NCBI GenBank assembly: GCA_002351535.1
Contig: DEGR01000055.1
Span: 1-19,404 of the forward strand
Length of the DNA stretch: 19,404 nucleotides
From: Lachnospira sp. UBA2821
GTDB lineage: Bacteria; Bacillota; Clostridia; Lachnospirales; Lachnospiraceae
Reading direction: 5' to 3'
Notes under the pieces: model-generated
What the model saw: only the letters and a program-made list of their open reading frames with translations
Databases searched by the model: none
Told to the model about the DNA's origin: nothing
Position numbers and translations under genes: made by a program
In this document: positions 1 through 8,465 of the stretch, in pieces
How positions within the stretch are numbered: the first letter of the stretch is position 1
How the letters are laid out: every line of letters starts with the position of its first letter

Positions 1-14
1 GGGGTTCTGAACAG

Positions 15-638
15 TTACATATTATCATTATTAGTTTTACTAAATACGCATCCACAATAATTTTGTCTGTAAAGATGGTGTTCTTTTGATAATTCTATTG
101 AACGTTTATAACCATTTTTTTTCTTAAAATCAGATAAAAGGTATTTTACATCATATTTTTCCTCTAGTTCAAGTCCTATCGAATTCAGCTTTTTAGCATT
201 TTTCATTGGACTAATCGAAAGAGTCGTTGTAAAATAATCAGCATTATATTTTTTTGCATAAGCTGCTGCTTCTTCTAATCTTAGTCTGTAGCATATAGTA
301 CATCTGTCACCGCCTTCAGGCTCGTTTTCATAACCTTTAACGGCATTATAAAATACTTCCGGATGGTAATCAGCAACAATGCACCTTACATTGTTCTTAA
401 AATGCATTTCTTTAATGAGACGTTGCAACTCCTCTACCCTATATGCATATTCTGATTCGGGAGAAATGTTTGGGTTATAATATAATACAATGATATTAAA
501 ATATTCAGACAGATACTCCAAAACATAACTGCTACATGGTGCACAGCAGCTATGTAGCAGTAAGGTCGGAATATAATTCTGTGTATTAAGTTGTTCAATT
601 GTTTTATCAAGTTCTTTTTGATAGTTTATATTATTCAA
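15..638 (-). CDS. queH: Epoxyqueuosine reductase QueH
   Basis: This 207-residue protein belongs to the QueH (former DUF208) family. QueH reduces epoxyqueuosine to queuosine in tRNA and is the non-homologous counterpart of QueG. The sequence shows the paired cysteines in HSCCAPCSS (Cys31-Cys32), the DRCTIC motif (Cys113, Cys116) and the C-terminal YCGC pair (Cys195, Cys197). In this family such cysteines serve the iron-sulfur/metal centre and redox chemistry. Length is typical and there is no signal peptide, so it should be cytosolic. The start is TTG at 638, because no ATG or GTG lies upstream in frame before the Nudix stop. The ribosome binding site is weak (an AAAG-type stretch), so translation may depend on the preceding gene, which ends 17 bases upstream. 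Function is assigned from motifs; the exact start is less certain. Confidence 0.9.
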   Translation of the reverse strand: MNNINYQKELDKTIEQLNTQNYIPTLLLHSCCAPCSSYVLEYLSEYFNIIVLYYNPNISPESEYAYRVEELQRLIKEMHFKNNVRCIVADYHPEVFYNAVKGYENEPEGGDRCTICYRLRLEEAAAYAKKYNADYFTTTLSISPMKNAKKLNSIGLELEEKYDVKYLLSDFKKKNGYKRSIELSKEHHLYRQNYCGCVFSKTNNDNM

Positions 639-655
639 TTTTACTACCGGACTTT

Positions 656-1108
656 CTAAAAATATTTTTTACTGCCCCACAGATTACTTTTTTTCAAATC
701 AAGATATTCATTATAAGCTTTTTCTAAAATTTGTTTTTCATTTGCAAATTTTAACATATGGTAAGCTTCATGAAACTTATAATAACCTGAATCGAAGAAA
801 AATTCCTCGCGTTGTGGTTTACTATAATAGCTGTCTGCCATCATTAAATACCAATGTACTTCTTTATCTACGACATCCTGTGGTGTCATAAATGAATACT
901 GACTTTTACCTACATACTTAATGATAGAAGCACTAACACCAGTTTCTTCCTTTACTTCCCTCAAAGCTGTCTCTTTATACTCTTCGCCTTGTTCTACTGT
1001 TCCTTTGGGAAGAACCCAGCCTTCGTACTTATTCTTGTAATTTTTATACAAGACCAAAATCTTGCCACGAAATATAACCACACCACCACAGCTAGTTGCT
1101 TCAATCAT
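656..1108 (-). CDS. Nudix family hydrolase
   Basis: This 150-residue protein is a Nudix hydrolase, a cytosolic metal-dependent enzyme that cleaves nucleoside diphosphates linked to another group. A textbook Nudix box spans residues 36-58: Gly36, Glu42, then Arg50-Glu51 and the EExG motif ending at Gly57. It is preceded by the usual GWVLPKG lead-in. The substrate cannot be read from the sequence; dinucleoside polyphosphates, mRNA caps or oxidised nucleotides are all possible. The start is ATG at 1108, with a perfect AGGAGG seven bases or so upstream (1116-1121). It is the first gene of a likely two-gene unit with queH, and a good sigma-A-type promoter lies about 70 bases upstream. The C-terminal third is charged and lysine-rich and matches nothing I recognise. 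Confidence 0.9.
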   Translation of the reverse strand: MIEATSCGGVVIFRGKILVLYKNYKNKYEGWVLPKGTVEQGEEYKETALREVKEETGVSASIIKYVGKSQYSFMTPQDVVDKEVHWYLMMADSYYSKPQREEFFFDSGYYKFHEAYHMLKFANEKQILEKAYNEYLDLKKSNLWGSKKYF

Positions 1109-1129
1109 TGCAAATCCTCCTGTTCATTA

Positions 1130-1143
1130 ACACGTTTCCGTGT
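1130..1143 (-). other. Small GAAA-tetraloop hairpin in Nudix leader
   Basis: On the minus strand ACACG and CGTGT pair perfectly around a GAAA loop, a GNRA-type tetraloop. The hairpin lies between the predicted transcription start (about 1170) and the ribosome binding site at 1116-1121. It could stabilise the leader or tune translation. With a stem of only five pairs it may also be chance. Confidence 0.35.
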
Positions 1144-1176
1144 ATGGTGTGTCCAAAAATATAAGACCTAACATAA

Positions 1177-1205
1177 AGTATAACTTATTTTTTATATATT
1201 TGCAA
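1177..1205 (-). promoter_or_regulatory. Predicted sigma-A promoter for nudix-queH
   Basis: On the minus strand the -35 box TTGCAA (1200-1205) and the -10 box TATACT (1177-1182) are separated by 17 bases. This is close to consensus and sits in the gap between the PBP gene and the Nudix gene. The predicted start, near 1170, would leave a leader of about 60 bases. Confidence 0.6.
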
Positions 1206-1231
1206 TGAAAAATGAATATGTGACATTTAAT

Positions 1232-2716
1232 TTATTGAAAATATGTGTCGAATATATTTCTTGCAACAGGTACCGCACTTCCACTTGAAGACATGTTTTC
1301 CAAGACAACACACACTGCTATTTTTTTCTGTCCATTATCTGCATATCCTACGAACAGTGAATGTGAATTATCTATTGTCTCGTCAAACTGTGCAGTTCCT
1401 GTCTTACCATATGCGGTATATGCAGTTGACTGGAGCTGTTTGGCTGTTCCATAATCAACGACCGTTTTCATAAAATGACTAAGCAAATCGCAATCCTTTT
1501 TGCTTAATAATCTCTTGTATTCCTCCGGTTCGTAGTTTTTAACATTTCTACCCTCATAATTTTCTACATGGTCAACAATATAAGGTTTCATAAGTATTCC
1601 TTTATTTGCTATTGCACTTGCAATAAGACTCATATGAAGAGGTGTAATCTGCGTTTCTCCCTGTCCTATGCATGTCTGCATTGTTTCGAATACAGAAGAA
1701 TTACTGTCCAGTTTACAACTGCTTTTGTTATATGTCATATTAAATGGCAGTTTGCTGTTAAATAGCAGACTATTATATAATTTTTTGAATTTTGCTTTAT
1801 CGAGTCCAAGACCTATATTAGCAAATGAACTGTTACATGAATAAGCAAATGAGTCTTCTAATATTGACATTCCATGAACATTGCCATTATAACATTTTAT
1901 AGTTGAAACACCGCCTTTTATTGTAGGGTCCGGAACAGATAATAAGCCCTGGCAGTCAAATGTATATTTTTTGTATGTGTCAGGATTTTCGTGTAAATAT
2001 TCAAGCAATGTAAATATTTTGAATGTTGAACCCGGCGGATAAAGACCATTTGTCGCACGGTTTAACAGATTTGTGTTTTCACTGTTGGCAACTATATAAT
2101 CCCAATCTGATTCTATACTGTTAGGATCAAAATCCGGTCTTGATACCATGCATAGAATTTTACCGGTCTCAGGATCTATGGCAATAGCTGCACCATTACA
2201 GCCGTCAATTGAATTATATGCTGCCTTTTGAAGATTTACATTTAATGTAGTTACTACATTATCACCAATATCTTTATTGCCTTTTAAATCATTTATTATA
2301 AGTTCTAAGAGTCCTGAATTGGATGTTAAAAGCTTATAATTATAATAAAGCTCAACACCTGCTTTACCGTTACAATTATAACCTACGGAATGTGCAAACA
2401 GATTGCCATAAGGATAATATCTTGTTTCATTTCCATATTCGTCAACATTTGTCTGTGCCAGTACTTCCCCATTATCAGCTTTAATCTGGCCACGCACAGT
2501 CTGGTTGGCTAATATACTCTGCCTTTTATTATAAGTGCTGTTTATAACTTCATCAGCATCTTTATATTCAAAATAAAACAGATATATTATCATGCATACG
2601 AAAACACCGGCAAAAAAAAGTGCCGTTCTGTATATCAGTTTGTCAGGATTAGGTTTTTTACTTTTTTTTGATTTATTATCATTATTCATCATCATCATTG
2701 GATTCTTCAATTTCAT
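1232..2716 (-). CDS. Class B penicillin-binding protein (peptidoglycan transpeptidase)
   Basis: This 494-residue protein has a lysine-rich cytoplasmic N-terminus, one membrane anchor (about residues 27-49) and an extracytoplasmic transpeptidase domain that cross-links peptidoglycan. All three active-site motifs are present: STFK (Ser230 nucleophile, Lys233), SCN (Ser293-Asn295) and KTGTA (438-442). It is shorter than PBP2 or FtsI proteins (about 580-700 residues) and resembles the compact PbpA type paired with an FtsW/RodA partner. That partner lies directly upstream, overlapping by 35 bases. The start at 2716 is supported by a GGAGGTG ribosome binding site five to six bases upstream, inside the end of the partner gene. 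Four consecutive methionines (residues 7-10) follow, encoded by an ATG repeat. The motifs are intact, so it should be active. Whether it serves elongation, division or sporulation cannot be told. Confidence 0.92.
   Translation of the reverse strand: MKLKNPMMMMNNDNKSKKSKKPNPDKLIYRTALFFAGVFVCMIIYLFYFEYKDADEVINSTYNKRQSILANQTVRGQIKADNGEVLAQTNVDEYGNETRYYPYGNLFAHSVGYNCNGKAGVELYYNYKLLTSNSGLLELIINDLKGNKDIGDNVVTTLNVNLQKAAYNSIDGCNGAAIAIDPETGKILCMVSRPDFDPNSIESDWDYIVANSENTNLLNRATNGLYPPGSTFKIFTLLEYLHENPDTYKKYTFDCQGLLSVPDPTIKGGVSTIKCYNGNVHGMSILEDSFAYSCNSSFANIGLGLDKAKFKKLYNSLLFNSKLPFNMTYNKSSCKLDSNSSVFETMQTCIGQGETQITPLHMSLIASAIANKGILMKPYIVDHVENYEGRNVKNYEPEEYKRLLSKKDCDLLSHFMKTVVDYGTAKQLQSTAYTAYGKTGTAQFDETIDNSHSLFVGYADNGQKKIAVCVVLENMSSSGSAVPVARNIFDTYFQ
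2682..2716 (-). other. 35-bp out-of-frame overlap of rodA-like and PBP genes with ATG repeat
   Basis: The start of the PBP gene and the end of the FtsW/RodA gene share 35 bases in different frames. The overlap includes four tandem ATG triplets, read as four methionines in one protein and as an Asp-Asp-Asp-Glu tail in the other. Gain or loss of one triplet would keep both frames open. Confidence 0.85.
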
Positions 2717-4043
2717 TATACACCTCCGCAGTGTTTGTACTCTGTAAAGGAACAGATATACTTATTCCCTGCATTATTGCAAAGATTAACAATGTACATA
2801 ATACAGAACTTCCACCATAACTTACAAGTGGTAATGTAACACCGGTTGATGGAATGAATTTAACAGCTCCACCGACAGTTAAAAATGTCTGTACTGCATA
2901 TGTAATTCCAAGCCCGAGTGCCGTAAGTTTGTAAAACATAGAAGGGTGTTGCATTGCTATCTTAAAAAAAGTAAGAAAAGTGCTTACGCATATTAATATC
3001 AGTGCCATTGCAAAAAAGCCACCGAATTCTTCTGCAATAGCAGAGAATATAAAGTCCTGCGTTACAACGGGTATTGACTCAGGCAGACCTTTGTACATTC
3101 CCATACCTATAAAACTTCCTGTACCTATGGCAAACAGAGATTGTGCAACCTGATAACCTTCATTGTCTATTACACTCCATGGATCAGTATATGCAAGAAC
3201 ACGTACACGGACATGAGAGAATAACTTATAAGCAATTATTGATGCCAGAGTTCCGCCTGCTGCGCCTGCTGCCAGCCATCTTGACTGACCTGTAGCGACA
3301 TATATCATTACAACATATACAACAAAGAATATGAATGCACTTCCGAGATCACTTGAAAATACAAGTATAATAACGTGAAGACCTGCAAATACCCCGGATA
3401 TAATAATTCTTTTTAAATCAGCGGATTTAGACATGAATGCTGCGATAAATAAAACATACAGAATTTTAACAAATTCTGAAGGCTGAAATGCAAAGAAACC
3501 AATATTAATAGATATCTTAGCACCATATGTAATTCTTCCCATTACAAGAACAACACCAAGCATAATTAATCCGGCAATGCAGTATATCCATGTCATATAT
3601 GGAAGATTTTTAAGCACTTTGAAAAGTAATGGCACAAAAAAACAAATAATTGTAACTGCGCAAACAATAATAAACTGCTTAAGTGCCTTATCATATGACA
3701 AACGTGTAAGTATAATAAAACTTATACACAGAAGCATACACATATTATTTAATAACGGTTTACTGAATTTTTTGCCATAGCATATATTAAAAATAGCTTT
3801 TGTTACCCAGAAATACACAACCTGGGCAATATAAAGTATTATTATTTCAAGAGTTTTATTGTTTGCAAATATTATACAATATGCTACAAAATGTATTGTA
3901 TACATTGTTAAATTCTGCAGATGATATGCTGCATTGTGCTTTTTTTCACGTCCGCCTATAAGTACAATAAAGCTGCAATAAGTATAGAAACCAATTAACA
4001 GTATAAATATATATTTAGAAATATTAGTGAATAATTCAACCAT
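2682..4043 (-). CDS. FtsW/RodA/SpoVE-family peptidoglycan glycosyltransferase
   Basis: This 453-residue polytopic membrane protein belongs to the SEDS family, which polymerises lipid II into glycan strands together with a class B PBP. Family signatures are present: QPSE (187-190), the acidic SDLGSA stretch (231-236), KGLPES (318-323) followed by TQDFIFS and AEE (328-339), and the C-terminal TGVTLPLVSYGGSS (400-413). QPSE lies deep in the chain because the first 130 residues or so hold extra hydrophobic segments. The protein is therefore longer than E. coli RodA (370 residues) and resembles longer versions paired with PbpA-type proteins. The start at 4043 lies two bases after the U32 gene stop, with AGAGGTG upstream, and the next gene overlaps its end. 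RodA, FtsW and SpoVE roles cannot be separated on sequence alone. Confidence 0.92.
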   Translation of the reverse strand: MVELFTNISKYIFILLIGFYTYCSFIVLIGGREKKHNAAYHLQNLTMYTIHFVAYCIIFANNKTLEIIILYIAQVVYFWVTKAIFNICYGKKFSKPLLNNMCMLLCISFIILTRLSYDKALKQFIIVCAVTIICFFVPLLFKVLKNLPYMTWIYCIAGLIMLGVVLVMGRITYGAKISINIGFFAFQPSEFVKILYVLFIAAFMSKSADLKRIIISGVFAGLHVIILVFSSDLGSAFIFFVVYVVMIYVATGQSRWLAAGAAGGTLASIIAYKLFSHVRVRVLAYTDPWSVIDNEGYQVAQSLFAIGTGSFIGMGMYKGLPESIPVVTQDFIFSAIAEEFGGFFAMALILICVSTFLTFFKIAMQHPSMFYKLTALGLGITYAVQTFLTVGGAVKFIPSTGVTLPLVSYGGSSVLCTLLIFAIMQGISISVPLQSTNTAEVYNEIEESNDDDE

Positions 4044-4045
4044 TG

Positions 4046-6244
4046 CTATTCAACACCTCTTTTAAAATGACCTCTTGTGTAATTATCAATATCTCCTGAA
4101 TCTTTATTATATTTAATATCAGAAACAAATTTATTAATAACTGCTTTTGTTGTTACCTCATCCTCAATAGTAAAATTAAGTCTGTAATTGTTTACATTTA
4201 TTGAATTATTTATGGTTTTTAATAAAGAAGTCGGCTGAATGTTATAAATGACATTGTAACAAAAGCGGCAGACACTTTTAACTGTAAATTCTTTATTATA
4301 CCTGTCTTTCAAAATAAAGGATTCCATATTATGATTACAGTTGTCTAATGTTTTTTTTATGCATCCTGCTGAAATCATCAGAGGATAGTATCCGTAGATG
4401 ATAAGTTCATCGTTGGTATTATTGCGGTTTATAATTTCTGATTTGTTTAACTCTAATGGTATAGTTGTTCTTAATGCACCAATTGTATTAAGAAATGATT
4501 TGGCATTGTCATTCATGGAATACATACTGTAATCACATATAAATGGAATATTATAATTCAAAATGTATGAAAGCTCATCTATATTTTTGACAATAAAGCC
4601 GTCAACATGTTCATCGATAAGACTGTCAATTATATTATCAAAATACTCTTTTGCATTTTTTCTGAATATAAAAGGCATAGTAATATATATTTTTTTGTTA
4701 TTATCATGGGCCATCTTAATGCATTTTACCAAATCTTCAGCACTGAGGCTGTCTGACGAAATGTAGATTTCGTCTACTTCCATGAATCGGTTTACTACAT
4801 TAAACTGCTTCATCGTATCAACAGAGCATATTAACCTTTCGGAAAATCCGGTATTAGTACCAGTATTAGTATTAGAAGAATCCTGAATAGTAATATCCTT
4901 ATTAATATCAGAATTCTCCGGACAGAACGCTCTTCTTCTATAATTGCATAAAAGCTTGTCATTTAATAACATAACCGACTTACGACGCAATTCATTAAGT
5001 ATTTTATTAGGAATAAAGAGGTTATTATCCATATCGAGTTGAAAATTATCAGCCGAAAAAGGAGTGTCTCCAAGTTTTACTAATTGCTTCTTAACATCTT
5101 CATAAGTTGCTGGTCTGTTTAATGATTTGTCTGGAACAGTACCCTCTACAGTTACATAAATATCATCTTTAGAAAATGTAATAGTTATTGGTGAATCCTG
5201 TTTTATATATGCATATATATTTATTGGTATTTTATTATCAATGTCAACATATTTCTTCTTTAATTCATCTGTCCGGCCTTTAGATACTGAATTATAAGAA
5301 GCACTGCTTAAAGAAATCATATTTTTTCCGTTATGTTGATTATAGTAGCCTGTTGAGAAACCATTTCTGCTGTAAAGCTGTGTTAAATTATTATAATCTT
5401 TTTCAGATACTTTGTATTTTTTGTCATTGCCTAAAAGAATTTTATCAAGATATTTCCTGTATATTTCAACTACGCCCGATACATATTCAGGGCTTTTCAT
5501 TCTTCCCTCAATTTTGAGAGAATAAACGCCTGATTTTATAATATCCGGTAATATATCTATAGTACACATATCTTTGGTACTTAATAGGTATTTTTCATTT
5601 TGTGATGACACCTTATTGTTAGGAAGGATTGCATCATATGGAAGTCTGCAAGGCTGTGCGCACCTTCCACGGTTACCACTTCTTCCCCCTAGTATACTGC
5701 TTAAAAGACATTGACCTGAGTAACCATAACATAAAGCACCATGTACAAAACTTTCTATTTCAATATCTACTTCATTGTGAATAGCTTTTAATTCATCTAA
5801 CGATAATTCTCTCGCTGTAACTACCCTTGTCGCACCCAGACTTTTAAGTAATTTTGCACCATCAACACCTGTAACTGTCATCTGGGTACTTGCGTGTATA
5901 TGTAAATCTGGAAAAACATCGTGAATATATTTAAACACACCCATATCCTGCACTATTACAGCATCGAGTCCTTCTATGTAAAAAGGATAAAGATATTCAT
6001 ATAGCTTATCTTCTAATTCATTGTTTTTTAGAAGAGTGTTTACGGTCAGATATATTTTTTTATCATGTATATGTACATAATCAATAGCTTTTTTCATGCT
6101 TTCCGTATCAAAATTATCAGCATATGCCCTTGCACCAAAAAATGAGCCTCCAACATATACAGCATCACATCCTGCATTAATGGCTGCTCTCAGGCAATCG
6201 TATGAACCGGCCGGAGCCAGTAATTCTGCAAGTATTGTATTCAT
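4046..6244 (-). CDS. Peptidase U32-family protein (probable RNA hydroxylation factor)
   Basis: This 732-residue cytosolic protein carries the U32 signature near residues 165-200: HGALCYGYSGQC, then a second cysteine pair (Cys172, Cys179, Cys195, Cys199). These are likely iron-sulfur ligands. The N-terminus (ELLAPAGSYDCLRAAINAGCDAVYVG) is typical of the TIM-barrel part. The middle, about 380-500, matches the position of the DUF3656 insert in RlhA-like members. The C-terminal part holds CRFC. Although named peptidases, characterised relatives such as E. coli RlhA and TrhP act in prephenate-dependent hydroxylation of rRNA or tRNA, and that is the more likely role. RlhA is about 650 residues, so this form is somewhat long. 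The start at 6244 has a GGAGG site, zapA ends 20 bases upstream, and the rodA-like gene follows after two bases. The target RNA is unknown. Confidence 0.85.
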   Translation of the reverse strand: MNTILAELLAPAGSYDCLRAAINAGCDAVYVGGSFFGARAYADNFDTESMKKAIDYVHIHDKKIYLTVNTLLKNNELEDKLYEYLYPFYIEGLDAVIVQDMGVFKYIHDVFPDLHIHASTQMTVTGVDGAKLLKSLGATRVVTARELSLDELKAIHNEVDIEIESFVHGALCYGYSGQCLLSSILGGRSGNRGRCAQPCRLPYDAILPNNKVSSQNEKYLLSTKDMCTIDILPDIIKSGVYSLKIEGRMKSPEYVSGVVEIYRKYLDKILLGNDKKYKVSEKDYNNLTQLYSRNGFSTGYYNQHNGKNMISLSSASYNSVSKGRTDELKKKYVDIDNKIPINIYAYIKQDSPITITFSKDDIYVTVEGTVPDKSLNRPATYEDVKKQLVKLGDTPFSADNFQLDMDNNLFIPNKILNELRRKSVMLLNDKLLCNYRRRAFCPENSDINKDITIQDSSNTNTGTNTGFSERLICSVDTMKQFNVVNRFMEVDEIYISSDSLSAEDLVKCIKMAHDNNKKIYITMPFIFRKNAKEYFDNIIDSLIDEHVDGFIVKNIDELSYILNYNIPFICDYSMYSMNDNAKSFLNTIGALRTTIPLELNKSEIINRNNTNDELIIYGYYPLMISAGCIKKTLDNCNHNMESFILKDRYNKEFTVKSVCRFCYNVIYNIQPTSLLKTINNSINVNNYRLNFTIEDEVTTKAVINKFVSDIKYNKDSGDIDNYTRGHFKRGVE

Positions 6245-6264
6245 AAAATCCTCCGTACCGGATA

Positions 6265-6672
6265 TTATTTCTTTTTGTCTTTAATCTGTGTTTCGAGCCG
6301 TACAATTTGCTTTTGAAGCTCGCTTATCTCATTTTTATATGATTCGGATTCTTTTAGTGCCGCTTCAAGTTTAATCTGTAAAGCAATAACTTCGTGCTTT
6401 ACATCATATAACTGCTTGTCTCTTGCTTCTATTTCACTTTCAAGTGAATCTGCCTGCTTTTTAGCTTTAAAGTAATCATCAGCAATATTGAGATTCAATA
6501 AAACTTTCTGCATATCCTGATTAAGCTTATTATATCCTTCATTAGCTTTAAATTCAGCAATCTTTCCATTAATATAAGAAGCAACTTTCTGAAGATATTC
6601 TTCACTTTCAAATCCGCTCAATGTATATATTTTTCCGTCAATTATAACTTCTGTCTGAGTTTTTGATGACAT
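6265..6672 (-). CDS. zapA: Cell division protein ZapA
   Basis: This 135-residue protein has the ZapA layout: a small N-terminal domain beginning TEVIIDGKIYTLSG, followed by an almost continuous charged coiled coil from about residue 65 to the lysine-rich end. ZapA binds FtsZ in the cytoplasm and promotes protofilament bundling and Z-ring stability. It is longer than B. subtilis ZapA (85 residues) because of the extended coiled coil, as in many clostridial versions. The start at 6672 has GGAG about eight bases upstream. A near-consensus promoter lies just ahead, so zapA probably leads the zapA-U32-rodA-pbp transcript, a grouping that fits division and wall synthesis. Assignment rests on the N-terminal domain and coiled-coil layout. 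Confidence 0.85.
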   Translation of the reverse strand: MSSKTQTEVIIDGKIYTLSGFESEEYLQKVASYINGKIAEFKANEGYNKLNQDMQKVLLNLNIADDYFKAKKQADSLESEIEARDKQLYDVKHEVIALQIKLEAALKESESYKNEISELQKQIVRLETQIKDKKK

Positions 6673-6714
6673 ATGTATTCTCCAATCTGATTTTTATATA
6701 ATATGCTATAAAAT

Positions 6715-6742
6715 ATTATATACGAAAACAGAAATAAAACAA
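6715..6742 (-). promoter_or_regulatory. Predicted sigma-A promoter for zapA operon
   Basis: On the minus strand TTGTTT (6737-6742) and a perfect TATAAT (6715-6720) are 16 bases apart in the 78-base gap between ruvB and zapA. It would start transcription near 6708, giving a leader of about 36 bases. Confidence 0.6.
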
Positions 6743-6750
6743 GTTAAAAG

Positions 6751-7755
6751 TTATTTATGGGCGTCTGCATTTATACCAAGATGATTATAGGCAAGTTCCG
6801 TTGCAACTCTGCCACGTGGTGTACGGTTTATAAAACCTTTCTTTATAAGATATGGTTCATATACATCCTCCAATGTTCCACTGTCTTCACCAAGAGATGC
6901 GGCAAGGGTATCAAGTCCGACCGGACCTCCACCAAATTTGCATATAATTGATTCAAGAATGCTTCTGTCAGAATTATCAAGACCATATTTATCAACTTCA
7001 AGTAATTCAAGAGCATTTTCAGCTACTTCTTTTGTTATAATGCCATCATATTTCACCTCGGCAAAATCACGGACACGTTTTAAAATTCTATTTGCAAGTC
7101 TTGGCGTTCCTCTTGAACGTCTTGCCATCTCATAAGCACCTTCCTCTTCTACTTTTACACCGAGGACATCTGCTGAACGGCATATAATTTTTCGTAGCTC
7201 CTCTTCATCATAAAATTCTAATCTGTTTATCATCCCAAATCTGTCACGAAGTGGCGCGGTTAACATGCCGGCCCTTGTCGTTGCACCGACTAAAGTGAAT
7301 TTAGGCAGGTCAAGACGAATCGATTTGGCAGATGCACCTTTTCCTATCACAATATCAATTGCGAAATCCTCCATGGCCGGATATAATACCTCTTCTACCT
7401 GACGGTTAAGTCGGTGGATTTCATCAATAAAAAGTACATCATTTTCCTGAAGATTATTAAGAATAGCGGCCAATTCACCGGGTTTTTCTATAGCAGGACC
7501 ACTTGTAATCTTTATATTAACATTCATTTCATTTGCTATAATACCTGCAAGTGTTGTTTTACCAAGTCCCGGAGGACCATAAAATAATATATGGTCAAGT
7601 GTTTCATTACGCGATTTGGCAGCTTCTATAAATACTTTTAAATTGTTCTTAATCTTGGTCTGACCTATATAATCATCTAAAAGCTTCGGTCTTAATCCTG
7701 TATCTATAGTGATATCTTCACTTGTAATCTCTGTATTGATAATTCTGTTAGCCAT
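6751..7755 (-). CDS. ruvB: Holliday junction branch migration helicase RuvB
   Basis: This 334-residue AAA+ ATPase is the motor of the RuvAB complex, which drives Holliday junction branch migration during recombinational repair in the cytosol. The Walker A motif GPPGLGKT is at 60-67, Walker B LFIDEIH at 108-114, sensor 1 GATT at 157-160 and the arginine-finger motif LRDRFG near 169-174. The C-terminal winged-helix DNA-binding domain ends with the conserved RTPRGRVAT stretch. Length matches the family. The start at 7755 has a GAAAGG site about ten bases upstream. ruvA lies 32 bases upstream, the usual gene pair. No ruvC homologue is visible in the window. I am very sure of this assignment. Confidence 0.98.
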   Translation of the reverse strand: MANRIINTEITSEDITIDTGLRPKLLDDYIGQTKIKNNLKVFIEAAKSRNETLDHILFYGPPGLGKTTLAGIIANEMNVNIKITSGPAIEKPGELAAILNNLQENDVLFIDEIHRLNRQVEEVLYPAMEDFAIDIVIGKGASAKSIRLDLPKFTLVGATTRAGMLTAPLRDRFGMINRLEFYDEEELRKIICRSADVLGVKVEEEGAYEMARRSRGTPRLANRILKRVRDFAEVKYDGIITKEVAENALELLEVDKYGLDNSDRSILESIICKFGGGPVGLDTLAASLGEDSGTLEDVYEPYLIKKGFINRTPRGRVATELAYNHLGINADAHK

Positions 7756-7787
7756 TTTTTCATGCCTTTCAATTAATTAAAAATATA

Positions 7788-8390
7788 TTATAATGATATA
7801 ATCTGCTTTAATGCCATCTTTACATAAGCCTCTGTATCCGCTGTATCATCGAGAAGTGATGCGGCTGCACTTACGGCTTTGTGAGCCTCAGTCGCTGAAT
7901 ATCCAAGTGCAATAAGTGCTGAAACTGCCTCACTGAAAATGTCAGTGTCAGCTTTGTCAGAAACATATATATTGCTGTCTGTATTAATTAATGGTGTACT
8001 GCCAATCTTATCTTTTAATTCAAGAATAATCTTTTTGGCAGTCTTTGGTCCAATTCCCGGTGCTTTGGCTATAAGCTTTGAATCCTCAGCCATAATTGCC
8101 ATTTGAAAATCGCCCGCCGGAATATTTGATAATATGCCGAGAGCACCTTTAGGGCCTATACCGTTAACTCCTATAATTAATTTGAACATATGTCTTTCTT
8201 CTTTTGTACGGAAACCGTATAACTGCATGGCATCTTCTCTTACCGAAAGATATGTATATATCTTCACATTTTCTCCGATTCTGAAGGATGATGATGACGG
8301 TAAATATATATTATATCCCGTCATGCCACTCTCTAATACTATTCCCTCTTCTGTTATATCATCCACAATACCTTTTAAAAATGAAATCAT
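7788..8390 (-). CDS. ruvA: Holliday junction branch migration protein RuvA
   Basis: This 200-residue protein forms the tetrameric junction-binding platform that loads RuvB onto Holliday junctions. It starts MISFLKG in the N-terminal OB-fold. Two helix-hairpin-helix motifs follow in the middle (the VNGIGPKGALGIL and APGIGPKTAKKIILELKDK regions), then a C-terminal domain (ALIALGYSATEA) that contacts RuvB. Length fits the family (E. coli, 203). I chose ATG 8390 rather than the in-frame ATG at 8402. The upstream ATG overlaps the GAGGAG ribosome binding site that serves 8390, and the family begins at MIS. ruvB follows after 32 bases, and a small membrane-protein gene lies 75 bases upstream and may share the transcript. 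Confidence 0.97.
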   Translation of the reverse strand: MISFLKGIVDDITEEGIVLESGMTGYNIYLPSSSSFRIGENVKIYTYLSVREDAMQLYGFRTKEERHMFKLIIGVNGIGPKGALGILSNIPAGDFQMAIMAEDSKLIAKAPGIGPKTAKKIILELKDKIGSTPLINTDSNIYVSDKADTDIFSEAVSALIALGYSATEAHKAVSAAASLLDDTADTEAYVKMALKQIISL

Positions 8391-8465
8391 ATTACTCCTC
8401 ATTTCTCATCTGCAATAAATGGATATTGGCTTTCGCTCGGAAACAATTATCCGGATTAAATAATG

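Noticed and set aside
8403..8465. Separate promoter for ruvA
   Set aside because: The 75-base gap upstream of the ruvA start has no convincing -35/-10 pair; co-transcription with the upstream membrane-protein gene is simpler.
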